Below are positions 36,886 through 46,700 of a DNA stretch of 64,000 nt, one piece after another. The DNA comes from Melioribacteraceae bacterium. GTDB lineage: Bacteria; Bacteroidota; Ignavibacteria; Ignavibacteriales; Melioribacteraceae. The position numbers were made by a program, and so were the translations under genes. Location: assembly GCA_030584085.1 (NCBI GenBank), contig CP129490.1, positions 2,699,511 to 2,763,510 on the forward strand. Reading direction: 5' to 3'. Within the stretch, counting starts at the first letter, position 1; each line of letters opens with the position of its first letter. The notes beneath the pieces were generated by a model. It made no database searches and had not been told where the DNA came from. It saw nothing but the letters and a program-made list of their open reading frames with translations.

Positions 36886-39084
36886 CTACTTTAAAAGAAC
36901 AATTTTTCTTGAGTAGATTTGATCATTTACCGCAAGAACAGCAAAATAAATACCACTACTTAAACGGGCACCGCTCATTCGATATTCATAAGCTCCAGGA
37001 AGCTGATTTTCACTTAAAAGCATATCCACTTGCTGCCCTAATGTATTGTAAATAGTCAGCTGAACTTTTGAACGCTCAAACAACTTGTAACCTATCAAGG
37101 TTTCATTATTAGCAGGATTAGGATAAGCAGTAAGCTGAATTACATCCTTATCTTGTTGATTTACTGTCTCATTAGACAATTTTTTAACAATGTGCGCATT
37201 GTGATCAACTTTATTTAGTCGTTTATGAGAGCGATAGAGACCATCGTTTCCTCCTATATACAAATAATTATTTATATATGAGAGTGTTATGAGGCGAAAA
37301 GGGGTCATACTAAGATCTCTTGATCTGGGGAGAGTGAATACTTCCGAAAATAGAAAATCAATTAATGAAAGAGAAATCACTTTTCTTATATAATCTCTAC
37401 TCTTTTTTTTAATTACAGAAAAATAGAGCGTATCTTCTAATATGAGAAAATCTATAAAATAACCTTCATTTTGCGCGATATGGTTGAATGAATAGTTTTG
37501 AAAATCCAAGTGATCTGTAGATGAGATATAAATTGAATTACTACAAAAAACAAAAATTTTGTTGTTATCATCAAAAAAAAGTCGGTATGCTTTTTCTTTA
37601 AAACTATATACTAAATCCCAAGATCGTTTGCTTTTACTATATTTGAATAAATCTCCATTATGACTGGCAACCCAAATATTTCCCTCTGAATCGAATTGTG
37701 GAAAGAATATATCTTTGTATGGCAATTCTTTGTGAATGTATTCAAAACTGCTAAAATCATTATAAATAAATATCACAGTACTATCGCTATTCCACGAGAT
37801 CATATTTTTTGTATTGACGTGATAATCATAGAAATAAGGCATTGAGTGGATGATGGTTGCTAATGATTCCCAAGATTTTCCATCGTCATCCGAAAAGGAA
37901 AGACCGGGCATAGAAATATATCGGTTATCAGAATATCTATTTAAATAATAACCGGGTATTGGACTTCCCGAACTCGTTATAAATTCTTTCCAAATAATTC
38001 CGCTATCATCGGAGCTAAGCAGACCCCCAATCGTTGTACCTAAAATTAGATGGCTCGAGGCTTGTACAGGTGCAGAAACACTTGCGTAATTATTGATAGT
38101 GAAGAGATTAGCCATTTGTATATTGCTTACGTAAAAATCATCATAATAAACCTGTTGTTTTCCTGTATAATCCATATCATCAGTTATAATTACAGTAGAT
38201 CCTATGAGTTTAGAATAAAATGAATCTGTCAAATCTTGTATGGAAAAAGACCATGTTTTGCCCTTATCCATAGAAACATAGATTTTATCAGCGTATACTA
38301 TTATTCTCTCTTCATTGTCAAGCTCAACTCTACTATATGATTTAACTGGCAAATCTATAGGTGTAATTTTTGAGACGGATTCTACGACGTAGACGAGTTT
38401 ATCATTAGTTATTAGAAAAAAATTAGAATAAAAATTATCTGCTATCTGAAAACTTGTCATTCCTGATATAGTCTTGACCTCAACTGCATTTCTAAAATTT
38501 GCATCAGTCCAATAAAATGATTTATCGGTAGAGTAAAAGATTTTTTCATCAACTATTGTTAGGTCAAAAACATTAGGTTTAACTTTTGGTAAAAGAAATT
38601 TTTCTTCTTTTCCTCCATTTGTGACTTTTATAACTCCTTTATTTGAGGCAAACAAAAAACTACCATCTTTTAATCTTACAAAATCCCTAACTTCAGTACC
38701 TGTTGCAAATTCATAAATGGTTTCCCATATAAATCCATTATCACTTGATCTCTGCGCTTTACATCTACCATCGGAGAATGTTAATAGAGTAACTTCGTCT
38801 AAATTTGTTTGCTTAAGTTTAATAACTTCGACTTCGTTTAAGATTGGATTTGTCGAGTACCAATTTCTTCCTCCATCAAATGATCTCATTAAAAAATATT
38901 CTGTCACTCCTAAAAGCATCTCCGCATCATCCAAGTAAATAACTGAACGTAACCCAAGGCTAGGTTCAAATTCATATTTAAAGTTATTATTGGGAATGTG
39001 AACTCTACTAAATTCAATAATTTGTGAAATTAAATTAACATGAGTAGAAAATAAAAAGACAATTAATACTATTAAGTTCTTCAT
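36886..39084 (-). CDS. T9SS-secreted BNR-repeat protein
   Basis: A 732-aa protein with a signal peptide (1-20) and several Asp-box repeats (SFDGGRNWYS, SSDNGFIWET, SMDKGKTWSF, SSDDSGIIWKE, FSDDDGKSWES). The sorting domain is atypical: it lacks NYPNPFNP and reads AYPNPANNETLIGYK, then LTIYNTLGQQVDML, LSSGIYFAVLAV and final KIVLLK. Composition is somewhat richer in Lys/Phe/Tyr than the cargo genes before it. ATG 39084 has no strong Shine-Dalgarno. It is located between the Wzi locus and a metal transporter and appears to be a separate transcription unit. Confidence 0.85.
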   Translation of the reverse strand: MKNLIVLIVFLFSTHVNLISQIIEFSRVHIPNNNFKYEFEPSLGLRSVIYLDDAEMLLGVTEYFLMRSFDGGRNWYSTNPILNEVEVIKLKQTNLDEVTLLTFSDGRCKAQRSSDNGFIWETIYEFATGTEVRDFVRLKDGSFLFASNKGVIKVTNGGKEEKFLLPKVKPNVFDLTIVDEKIFYSTDKSFYWTDANFRNAVEVKTISGMTSFQIADNFYSNFFLITNDKLVYVVESVSKITPIDLPVKSYSRVELDNEERIIVYADKIYVSMDKGKTWSFSIQDLTDSFYSKLIGSTVIITDDMDYTGKQQVYYDDFYVSNIQMANLFTINNYASVSAPVQASSHLILGTTIGGLLSSDDSGIIWKEFITSSGSPIPGYYLNRYSDNRYISMPGLSFSDDDGKSWESLATIIHSMPYFYDYHVNTKNMISWNSDSTVIFIYNDFSSFEYIHKELPYKDIFFPQFDSEGNIWVASHNGDLFKYSKSKRSWDLVYSFKEKAYRLFFDDNNKIFVFCSNSIYISSTDHLDFQNYSFNHIAQNEGYFIDFLILEDTLYFSVIKKKSRDYIRKVISLSLIDFLFSEVFTLPRSRDLSMTPFRLITLSYINNYLYIGGNDGLYRSHKRLNKVDHNAHIVKKLSNETVNQQDKDVIQLTAYPNPANNETLIGYKLFERSKVQLTIYNTLGQQVDMLLSENQLPGAYEYRMSGARLSSGIYFAVLAVNDQIYSRKIVLLK

Positions 39085-39151
39085 AACAAAGACTTTATTC
39101 TATTAAGACTTATTTAAGTTAGGGAATTCCTTAAGCTGAGTCAACTCATTT

Positions 39152-40378
39152 TTATTGTAATGCGGTCGCTATGAAGAAAATGATAATAAGAACTAAAACT
39201 ATTTGTGTAGAGATTTTATTTCTCAATTGAGCAGTAGAAATGAATTTTTTTGAATTAAGCAAAACAAGTCCAAGTGCTATCAATGGAATTACAAAAGAAC
39301 CAAGGAACGCATAAATTTTTTGAATAATAACAAAGTTAAACGACAAACTAATCATCGGTAAAAATGCCAGAGCAATTAAGTAGTATTGGTAAGGTTTAGA
39401 TTTTGTATTAACTTCTACTTGATCATTCTTTGAAACCATATTCCAAAAATCAGTGAACATGTAAGGTACTGACTGCCAAACTCCCAGCAGACTTGAAAAT
39501 ACAGCTGCCCACGCTCCAATTAGAAATATTGATGAAATAGTTTTTCCAAGAATTGAATCCAATTTTTCAGTAAGTACAATAATTAATCGAGCACTACTTT
39601 GGTTATCGAGTTCTATTTGAGAAGCAATGACAACCATCGCAATCCCGAATAGTGCAGTTACAATATATGCTGCAGCTAAATCAATTCTACAAATCTTCAA
39701 AAAATCTTTTCCTTTTCTCCCTTTTTCCTTTATCCAATAACCGTAACTTAAGATTGTAAGTGTTCCGCCAACTCCGCCCATTAATGCCAACGTCCAAACC
39801 ACACCTTGTTCATTTCCATCCGGATTAATATACGATGGAACATTCGGGACTAATCCTTTCACAACATCACCGAGATCGGGTTTAATAAAAATTGCGGTAA
39901 GAACTACGGTTACAAACATTAGTCCAACCATAACATTCATTAGTTTTTCAAATGAAGTGTAAGTACCAATCCATACTAAAAGAAATCCTATTAAGCTGTG
40001 TAAAACTCCCCAAAAGATTTTTCCATGTTCGGGAGAATCAAAGATTGGAAATACTGCATGCCCGGCAACTCCACAAGCACTTATCATTGCAGAGCCAACA
40101 GCATAAGACCAAATTATTAGATAGATGAAAAAAATGATTTCAGCAGGTCTGCCGAAATTCAGAAATAAACCTTCAAGAAAAGTTTTTTCCGTTGCTAATT
40201 GATACCTTGCAAGTCCTTCTGTTAAAACATACTTAAAGAATGCACCAAGAATTACAGCCCAAACGACCAACATACCAAGTTTACTTCCGGCAAAAGCACC
40301 GCCGGCAAGATCACCGGCACCAACTCCTGTAGCTGCGATTAATAATCCGGGAGCAATTATTTTAAGGAAGTTTTTCAA
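39152..40378 (-). CDS. Nramp-family metal-ion transporter, divergent subgroup
   Basis: A 408-aa inner-membrane protein with about 11 helices and LeuT-type layout. Helix 1 reads LIAATGVGAGDLAGGAFAGS, so the canonical DPGN metal-binding motif is replaced by GAGD. In helix 6 the usual MPH motif is absent (ALMGGVGGTLTILSYGYW). This marks a divergent Nramp branch whose ion may not be Mn2+/Fe2+. The only possible start in frame is TTG at 40378, two nt after the rlmI stop; there is no ATG before the next upstream stop, so coupled reinitiation is likely. Homology to Nramp is clear; the substrate is not. Confidence 0.85.
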   Translation of the reverse strand: MKNFLKIIAPGLLIAATGVGAGDLAGGAFAGSKLGMLVVWAVILGAFFKYVLTEGLARYQLATEKTFLEGLFLNFGRPAEIIFFIYLIIWSYAVGSAMISACGVAGHAVFPIFDSPEHGKIFWGVLHSLIGFLLVWIGTYTSFEKLMNVMVGLMFVTVVLTAIFIKPDLGDVVKGLVPNVPSYINPDGNEQGVVWTLALMGGVGGTLTILSYGYWIKEKGRKGKDFLKICRIDLAAAYIVTALFGIAMVVIASQIELDNQSSARLIIVLTEKLDSILGKTISSIFLIGAWAAVFSSLLGVWQSVPYMFTDFWNMVSKNDQVEVNTKSKPYQYYLIALAFLPMISLSFNFVIIQKIYAFLGSFVIPLIALGLVLLNSKKFISTAQLRNKISTQIVLVLIIIFFIATALQ

Positions 40379-40380
40379 TA

Positions 40381-41565
40381 TTAATTACGTTTTATTAGTA
40401 ATCCTTTCAAGTAAAGCGATTCAGGAAAATTTGTAGTTACTCTATGATCAACCGATTGCCAAAGTCTATTTATAATTGAAAAATTAATTCCGGCATCAAT
40501 TGCTGCATCTGCAATAATTTTATTAAATAGTTCGGGTGTCATAAGTCCGGAACAAGAAAATGTGAAAAGTAATCCGTCTTCATTCAACAATTGCATTGCA
40601 AGCATATTAATATCTTTATAACCTCTGCCGGCTTTATTAAGACTATTTTTTCCTTCGACAAATTTTGGCGGATCGAGAATTATTAAATCAAATTTTCGGT
40701 CTTCAGATTTTAACTTTCTTAATTCACTAAAAACATCTGCTTTTAAGTTCGTGAATTTGCTAGTAGGAATTTTGTTTAATTGAAAATTTTTTTCGGCGAT
40801 CAAGAGCATTTCATCCGAAGTGTCAATATTTACAACATGTTTTGCCCCATTTAAAGCAGCAGCAACTCCAAATCCACCGGTATAAGAAAAACAATTGAGA
40901 ACATTTTTTCCTTTTGAGTATTCAGAAATAATTTCTCGATTTTCTCTTTGATCAAGATAGAAACCGGTTTTATGTCCGGTAAAAATATTTACAATAAATG
41001 AGAGATTATCTTCCTGAATTATTACTTCACCGGAGTCAATCTTTCCGTAAAGCATTCCTTTGTTTGATTTCAATCCTTCCTTTTGACGAACATCGGCATC
41101 CGATCTTTCATAGACAGCCGTTGGTTCTAATTTTTCAACCAGGATTTCTACAATTGTTTGTTTCCATTTTTCTGCACCGGCTGATATAAATTGGCAAACA
41201 AGAATATCATTATATCGATCAACTATCACTCCGGGCAAACCATCGGATTCTGAGTTGATTAATCGATATGCATTATACTTTTTGCTGTCAATTGTAAATT
41301 TGCGGAAGTTTAATGCGGATGCAATTCTTTCTTCGAAGAAATTTTTATCAATCTCTGATTGATTAAAATCCCAAACTCTTACACGAATTTGAGAATGAGG
41401 TGAGTAAGCGCCAACACAAATAAAATTATTATTTGAAGAAAAAATGTGAACGGTTTCGCCCAATTCTATATTATCATCTGTTGAAGCAATTGCTCCGGAG
41501 AAAATCCAAGGATGTTTTCTAAATAAAGATTTCTCTCTTCCCTTTTGCAGAATTACTTTTTTCAT
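40381..41565 (-). CDS. rlmI: 23S rRNA m5C1962 methyltransferase (RlmI family)
   Basis: A 394-aa SAM-dependent methyltransferase. A PUA-like N-terminus (KGREKSLFRKHPWIFSGAI) is followed by the EEHEA-type linker and a Rossmann domain: KTGFYLDQRENR, SAM-binding VLNCFSYTGGFGVAAA, IDTSDEMLLIAEKN, catalytic motif IV DPPKF and the cysteine in FTFSCSG. RlmI methylates cytidine in 23S rRNA. The start is ATG 41565 with AGGG upstream; a frame extension to 41634 reads into a terminator and is rejected. The downstream transporter is coupled by a 2-nt gap. Confidence 0.9.
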   Translation of the reverse strand: MKKVILQKGREKSLFRKHPWIFSGAIASTDDNIELGETVHIFSSNNNFICVGAYSPHSQIRVRVWDFNQSEIDKNFFEERIASALNFRKFTIDSKKYNAYRLINSESDGLPGVIVDRYNDILVCQFISAGAEKWKQTIVEILVEKLEPTAVYERSDADVRQKEGLKSNKGMLYGKIDSGEVIIQEDNLSFIVNIFTGHKTGFYLDQRENREIISEYSKGKNVLNCFSYTGGFGVAAALNGAKHVVNIDTSDEMLLIAEKNFQLNKIPTSKFTNLKADVFSELRKLKSEDRKFDLIILDPPKFVEGKNSLNKAGRGYKDINMLAMQLLNEDGLLFTFSCSGLMTPELFNKIIADAAIDAGINFSIINRLWQSVDHRVTTNFPESLYLKGLLIKRN

Positions 41566-41617
41566 ATTGCCCTGATTAGATTTAGGTAAAGATAAGCAAA
41601 GAGATATGAATAATAAA

Positions 41618-41642
41618 AGGCGGAGCCATGTCATCTCCGCCT
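41618..41642 (-). terminator. Terminator of the kinase/sigma54 operon
   Basis: AGGCGGAG/CTCCGCCT form an 8-bp stem with a 9-nt loop. On the minus strand TTTTATTATT follows. It lies directly after the receiver-stub gene. Confidence 0.82.
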
Positions 41643-41675
41643 AAGAGGAGATATAGAAACCGAAAGGGTTAACTA

Positions 41676-41876
41676 TCAGACTTTATTTTCTTCATCGATT
41701 CTTCCAAGTTCATTGGGTGAACCAATAATCAAACGTATCGGGAGCTGTTTGCATAAATTTAATGCTTCTTGTTTGTCTGTGACAGTCATTATGCTAAAGC
41801 CCTCTCTTGTTAACAGCTCCCTTAATTTTCTTAAAATTACTTTATCGGAATCAATAATTAGAATATGATCATTCAT
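41676..41876 (-). CDS. Truncated, degenerate response-regulator receiver domain
   Basis: A 66-aa product starting MNDHILIIDSDKVILRKL, matching the first strand, acidic pocket and helix 1 of a receiver domain. It runs through helix 2 and strand 3 (IRLIIGSPNELG). The position where strand 3 should end in the phospho-acceptor Asp has Gly/Ser, and the protein stops there, lacking the conserved Thr and Lys. It therefore cannot be phosphorylated conventionally. It lies about 130 nt downstream of the sigma54 activator, before a good terminator. It could be an adaptor or a relic. The ATG at 41876 is chosen over a TTG two codons upstream. Confidence 0.65.
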   Translation of the reverse strand: MNDHILIIDSDKVILRKLRELLTREGFSIMTVTDKQEALNLCKQLPIRLIIGSPNELGRIDEENKV

Positions 41877-42007
41877 CGGCAATTATTTTAAGACATATGG
41901 TACAATTAAAGTGCCATCATAAAGCGGAATGAAAACATAATTAATAGCTTAACTTAGTGGTAAAGGGGCGACAGGTGATTGATTAAACTGTTGCATAACT
42001 GCAACAA

Positions 42008-43741
42008 CTAAATATTTATATCGAGTTGAGTCAGCAGTTTATGAAGATGGCTTCTGTTGATTCCCAATATTTTGGCAGCTTCCGATTTAGATTCGGTCTT
42101 ACGAAGAACTCTCATAATAAATCTTTTACGAAATTCGCTTTCGGCTTCGGATAAAGTTCGGTATTCAGTTCTTTTTGAATCAATTTCACTATCATCAACT
42201 ATTTCTGCCGGTAAATTTTTAGATGAAATTTCCTTATCGGGACACAAAATAACCGCTCGTTGAATGACATTTTCCAGTTCACGTATATTTCCCGGCCAGT
42301 TGTATGATTCAAGAATCTCAATTGCTTCGTCTGCTATTGAATGTGCTTTGTTCTCTTTAGCATACTTATTCAAAAAATATTGAACTAGGTCTTCAACATC
42401 TTCCTTTCTTTCACGCAGAGGTGGGATATAAATCTCAATTACTTTTAACCTGTAGTAAAGATCTTCGCGAAATCTTTTTTCTTCAATCATTTTAGAGATA
42501 TCTTGATTTGTTGCTGCAATAAAGCGAACATCAATTTTTTTCGAATTAACCGAGCCTAATCTTTCAATCTCTCTTGTTTGAATAACTCTTAAAAGTTTTG
42601 CTTGAAGATTGACACTCATTTCTCCGATTTCATCAAGAAAAACAGTACCACCGTCAGCAGATTCTAATCTTCCCGGTTTACTCTTATTAGCACCGGTAAA
42701 TGCACCGCTTTCAAAACCGAACAATTCAGACTCTAAAAGATCGGATGGAATTGCGCCGCAATTAACTGCAACAAATGGTTTATCTCTACGTTTACTGTTG
42801 TTATGAATTGCTTGTGCTAACAAATCTTTACCTGTGCCATTTTCGCCAAGCAACAAAATGGAAACATCAGTATCGCTTACTTTTGATGCAAGATTCAGGA
42901 CGTCATATAATTTTCTGCTGGAACCAATAATATTATCAGATTTAAATTCTTCGCGCAATTCCTTGAAACTGGTAGATGGAACGTTTGCTAATTTCTCTTC
43001 GAGTGTATCAATCTCTTTAGATACTTCAATTCCCTTCACAATTTGGTTCGCGAAAGATAATAGAAATGTAAGATCAGATTCTTTGAATGGCATTTCCGCG
43101 TTTCTTCTATCAAGATAGACTGCCCCCATAACTTTAGAGTTGGAAACTAGAGGAACACATAATGCTGCTTTAAGTCCGAGCGAAACAATACTATGTTTGC
43201 TGCCAAAACTTGAATTTACTTGAAGTTCACTCAATTGAGATGGTCTTAAATTTTTAATTGTGTCATTAATAATTGTTGTACTAAGTTCTTTTGCTTCCGG
43301 TTCGTTTTCGGGTTCCATGTTTTTTGCAACTATTGTATCGATGCTTAATTTTTCATCTACCAAAACTATAAATCCTTCATCGGCATTTAATTCTGTTACA
43401 ACCGTATCGATTGCTTTTTCCATTAAACGTTTCATCTCCGTTTCAGATTGGAATAAAATTCCGGATGCATATAATCTTTCTAACTTTTTCTTTTCCGAAG
43501 ATAATTTCTCTAACTTGTTTTCAAGTTTATCGTATTGATAAAATAAGCCGTCAAGTTCCTTCGTAAGAACACGATTGAATTCTAATATTGACTTGAAAGT
43601 TTTATCGATCTGTTTTAACAACTCGGGATCATTCGCAGCCTTTTTTATATCTGAGGATAGATTTAAAAAACGAGTTGAAGATTGACTAACAAATTCGGAT
43701 AAGAGTTTATTTACATTATGTCTTTGTTCGGAAATTTCCAT
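42008..43741 (-). CDS. Sigma54-dependent transcriptional activator with GAF sensor domain
   Basis: A 577-aa regulator. A coiled coil (about 1-95, [19 protein letters not shown]) leads to a GAF domain (about 95-250, [20 protein letters not shown]). The AAA+ core (about 272-500) has Walker A GENGTGKD, intact GAFTGA (sigma54 contact), Walker B FLDEIGE and arginine fingers near REDLYYRL. A Fis-type helix-turn-helix ends the protein ([19 protein letters not shown]). There is no receiver domain, so input comes through GAF/coiled coil or kinase contact. The ATG at 43741 lies 2 nt after the stop of the receptor-kinase gene, so the two are almost certainly co-translated. Target promoters were not identified. 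Confidence 0.95.
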   Translation of the reverse strand: MEISEQRHNVNKLLSEFVSQSSTRFLNLSSDIKKAANDPELLKQIDKTFKSILEFNRVLTKELDGLFYQYDKLENKLEKLSSEKKKLERLYASGILFQSETEMKRLMEKAIDTVVTELNADEGFIVLVDEKLSIDTIVAKNMEPENEPEAKELSTTIINDTIKNLRPSQLSELQVNSSFGSKHSIVSLGLKAALCVPLVSNSKVMGAVYLDRRNAEMPFKESDLTFLLSFANQIVKGIEVSKEIDTLEEKLANVPSTSFKELREEFKSDNIIGSSRKLYDVLNLASKVSDTDVSILLLGENGTGKDLLAQAIHNNSKRRDKPFVAVNCGAIPSDLLESELFGFESGAFTGANKSKPGRLESADGGTVFLDEIGEMSVNLQAKLLRVIQTREIERLGSVNSKKIDVRFIAATNQDISKMIEEKRFREDLYYRLKVIEIYIPPLRERKEDVEDLVQYFLNKYAKENKAHSIADEAIEILESYNWPGNIRELENVIQRAVILCPDKEISSKNLPAEIVDDSEIDSKRTEYRTLSEAESEFRKRFIMRVLRKTESKSEAAKILGINRSHLHKLLTQLDINI

Positions 43742-43743
43742 AA

Positions 43744-46700
43744 TTAAATTTTGAGTAGATCTTCCATAATTTGTGAAGCGGAATTATATCTTTTATCTAT
43801 GTCTTTCTCAATACATTTCATAACAATATTATCGATTGTCTTTTCAACTGAATTATTTAACTCAGATGGATAAGGTGGTATCGTGTTAAAGATTGAATGG
43901 ATCAACGCCATTTCATTTTCGCCTGTGAAAGGGAGTTTCTTCGTGAGCATTTGGTAGAGAATAACACCAAAGGAAAAAATATCAGTTCTCTGATCAATTT
44001 GAATATTTGTTATTTGTTCAGGCGCAACATAACCGAGTGTTCCCACAACAGTACCGAGCGATGTCATTGTTGAAACAAGAGGAGATTTCGATAAACCAAA
44101 ATCCATTATTCTAATACTATTGTTTTCATCAAACATTATGTTTTGAGACTTCAAATCACGATGCAGTACATTGTTTTCATGAATGATAATTAAGCCTTCG
44201 CAAATCTCAATCGCAATTTTTTTGAAAGTTCCTTTATCTAACGGAAAGTTATTTGCAACAAATTCTTCAAGCGTCCCGCCGGATAAATATTCCATTGCAA
44301 TATAACTGTGTTCTTCGGTTTCACCGAATTCAAATACTTTTACAATGTTCTTATGATCAATTGATGAGAGCAGTCGTCCTTCACTGATTAATCTTCGCTT
44401 GTTCTCCTCATCTTTTAATAAAGTTGGGTTAATAATTTTAATCGCGACGAGCTTATTGTTTTTCGAATCGAGTGCTTTGAAAACTTTCCCCATTCCCCCG
44501 ACGCCAAGTATTTCCATCAACTTGAAATGTGAGATATATTTACTTTCACGTTCTTCAATATAACGTTTGGAATAATAAGCAAATGCAAACATAAAAAGTG
44601 ACGGTAAAACAATCGGCAGAATCCATTCAAAATAAAAATTAGTTTTAAGTGTAAAGTGGATCAACAGTAAAAAGAAAACAATTATTGTCAGGATAAAATA
44701 CCATTGCTTAATAATTCTAGTTGACTTCCAATGTTTTGTTTGCTGATAAAGCAGCATTGAAACAAAGATCAACAGAGATAATTTGGCTGCTGATAATTTC
44801 CAATCTACCAAGTTGATACTTCTCTGAATTGAATCTCTTATCCTCGTTATATAGTGATTAACCAATGATGATTCGGTTACAGTATAAGTTTTATTCGGCT
44901 CAATATTATTTATTTCTATTTTTATCCCGGACGGATATTCCACCTCAATTAAATAATTCAATGTATCTATTAAACCAAAATGAAGTTCGCTTATATTTTG
45001 CTGCGATAAAGGAGATTCTCCGAAACCAAAATATTTAGTATTACGATATGCTTCTTCGCTATTCTTATTTTTTCCAACAAGAGAAACTTTTGTACCGATC
45101 GCCGTCCTGTTACTTTTGTCGGCATTGAACTTTATTTTGATTGAATTTCCTTCGGATAAATTATTTCGATATAACTTTGCAGTTTCACCGGCTGGGGCTG
45201 AGTTTTTACTGATTCCTATAAATAAATCTAGATCACCGTCATTGTCTATATCACCGAATGAAGGATTACCGGTAAATGATAAACCGATTTGTTCGCTTAC
45301 TTCTGTAAATTTTAAACCGGGAGAGTTAAGATATAGTTTTGAACTAATATATATATCTATATAACCATCATTATTTACATCAGCAGCGTTAAGTATTCCG
45401 CCGGTTGGTTCAGGGTGTTGAATTGCTTCAATAAATCCGGCTTCGGTTGAATAATTAGTAAAATTAGCATCACCGTCATTTAACAACAGCATAGGAGTTT
45501 TACCGCCGTTAAACAAAAATATATCTTGTGTGCCATCATTATTAAAGTCTGCTGAAATTGCAGACATCGAAATTAAATTTTGATTTGACCTAAATACTTC
45601 CGATTCTTTCTCTTCGAATGTAAAATTACCTTTATTCAGATATAATTCGAGAAACTTATTATTCTCGGCAAATCGATAAACAATAAGAATATCGGCAAGC
45701 ATATCATTATTAAAATCATTTATGACAACACCGTAAGCTTGTCTATTTAATTTTTTGTCGATGCCGGTTTGATTGTAAATGTTTGTGAAATTTCCATAAC
45801 CGTCATTTTCAAATAACATATCTTCGCGACTAAAATTAGATATATAAATATCCAGATTACCATCATTGTTGAAGTCAATAAATTTAGCTGAAGTCAGGGC
45901 TAACGTGGCATCAATTATTTCAAGTTCAAGTTTGCTTCTTTCAGCATCTTCGGCAAAATTAAATTCTCCTTTACCAAATGCCAGGTTGTAGTTTAAGTCA
46001 TCTAAAATTTCCAGAAGATCAAACTTATTATCTTTATCCAAATCACCAAGAACTAATGATTGGTTTAAGCTTGCATTGGTAATGCCAATTTGTTCACGTG
46101 AGATTTCCGAGAAAACATTATTTCCGAGGTTTTTATAAACGAGATTTGGTCCACCATCGGAAATTATTGCAAGATCATTAAAGCCATCACTATTACCATC
46201 AAAGAAAGTAGCGGCTCTTCCCTCTTTTCTTATTGATGACGCAGTTGTAATATCCGTAAACGAAAAGCCGAGATTCTGTGAAGTTGTATAAATTCCCGCT
46301 TGTCCGATAACCCAAATTTTATAATCATCGTTTGCGTCTTTAATAAAATCTACATCTTCAAAAATGTCTTCGAATGATTTTATACTTTCAATTTCTTTCC
46401 ACTCTAGCCCATCCCATTCTAATAAAGTTGAACGCGTTCCTGTAATCCATGCTTTTTTTAATCCATCTGAAATTACTGAGGTGAATGAAACTCGGTAATT
46501 ATTTTCAAAATACTGCCATTTACCATTTTCAAATTTTAGAATTGTTCCTCTATCACCGACTATCCAACCGTTGCTAGCGTCAATCATTGAAATTTTACGA
46601 AGATCAGTTTCAACCGGGGAATCAATTCTATTCCATTTTCCATTTTCAAATTTAATAATTACACCTTCGCGTCCGACCGCCCAGCCTAAATCTTTTGAAA

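Noticed and set aside
36886-39084. Reading the C-terminus of this cargo as a non-T9SS protein because NYPNPFNP is missing
   Set aside because: AYPNPANNE, the LTIYNTLGQQV strand, LSSGIYFAVL and the KIVLLK end keep the sorting-domain pattern, so it was retained as T9SS cargo.
41566-41634. N-terminal extension of RlmI
   Set aside because: It would read through the terminator hairpin of the upstream operon. MKKVILQKGREK is the natural start.
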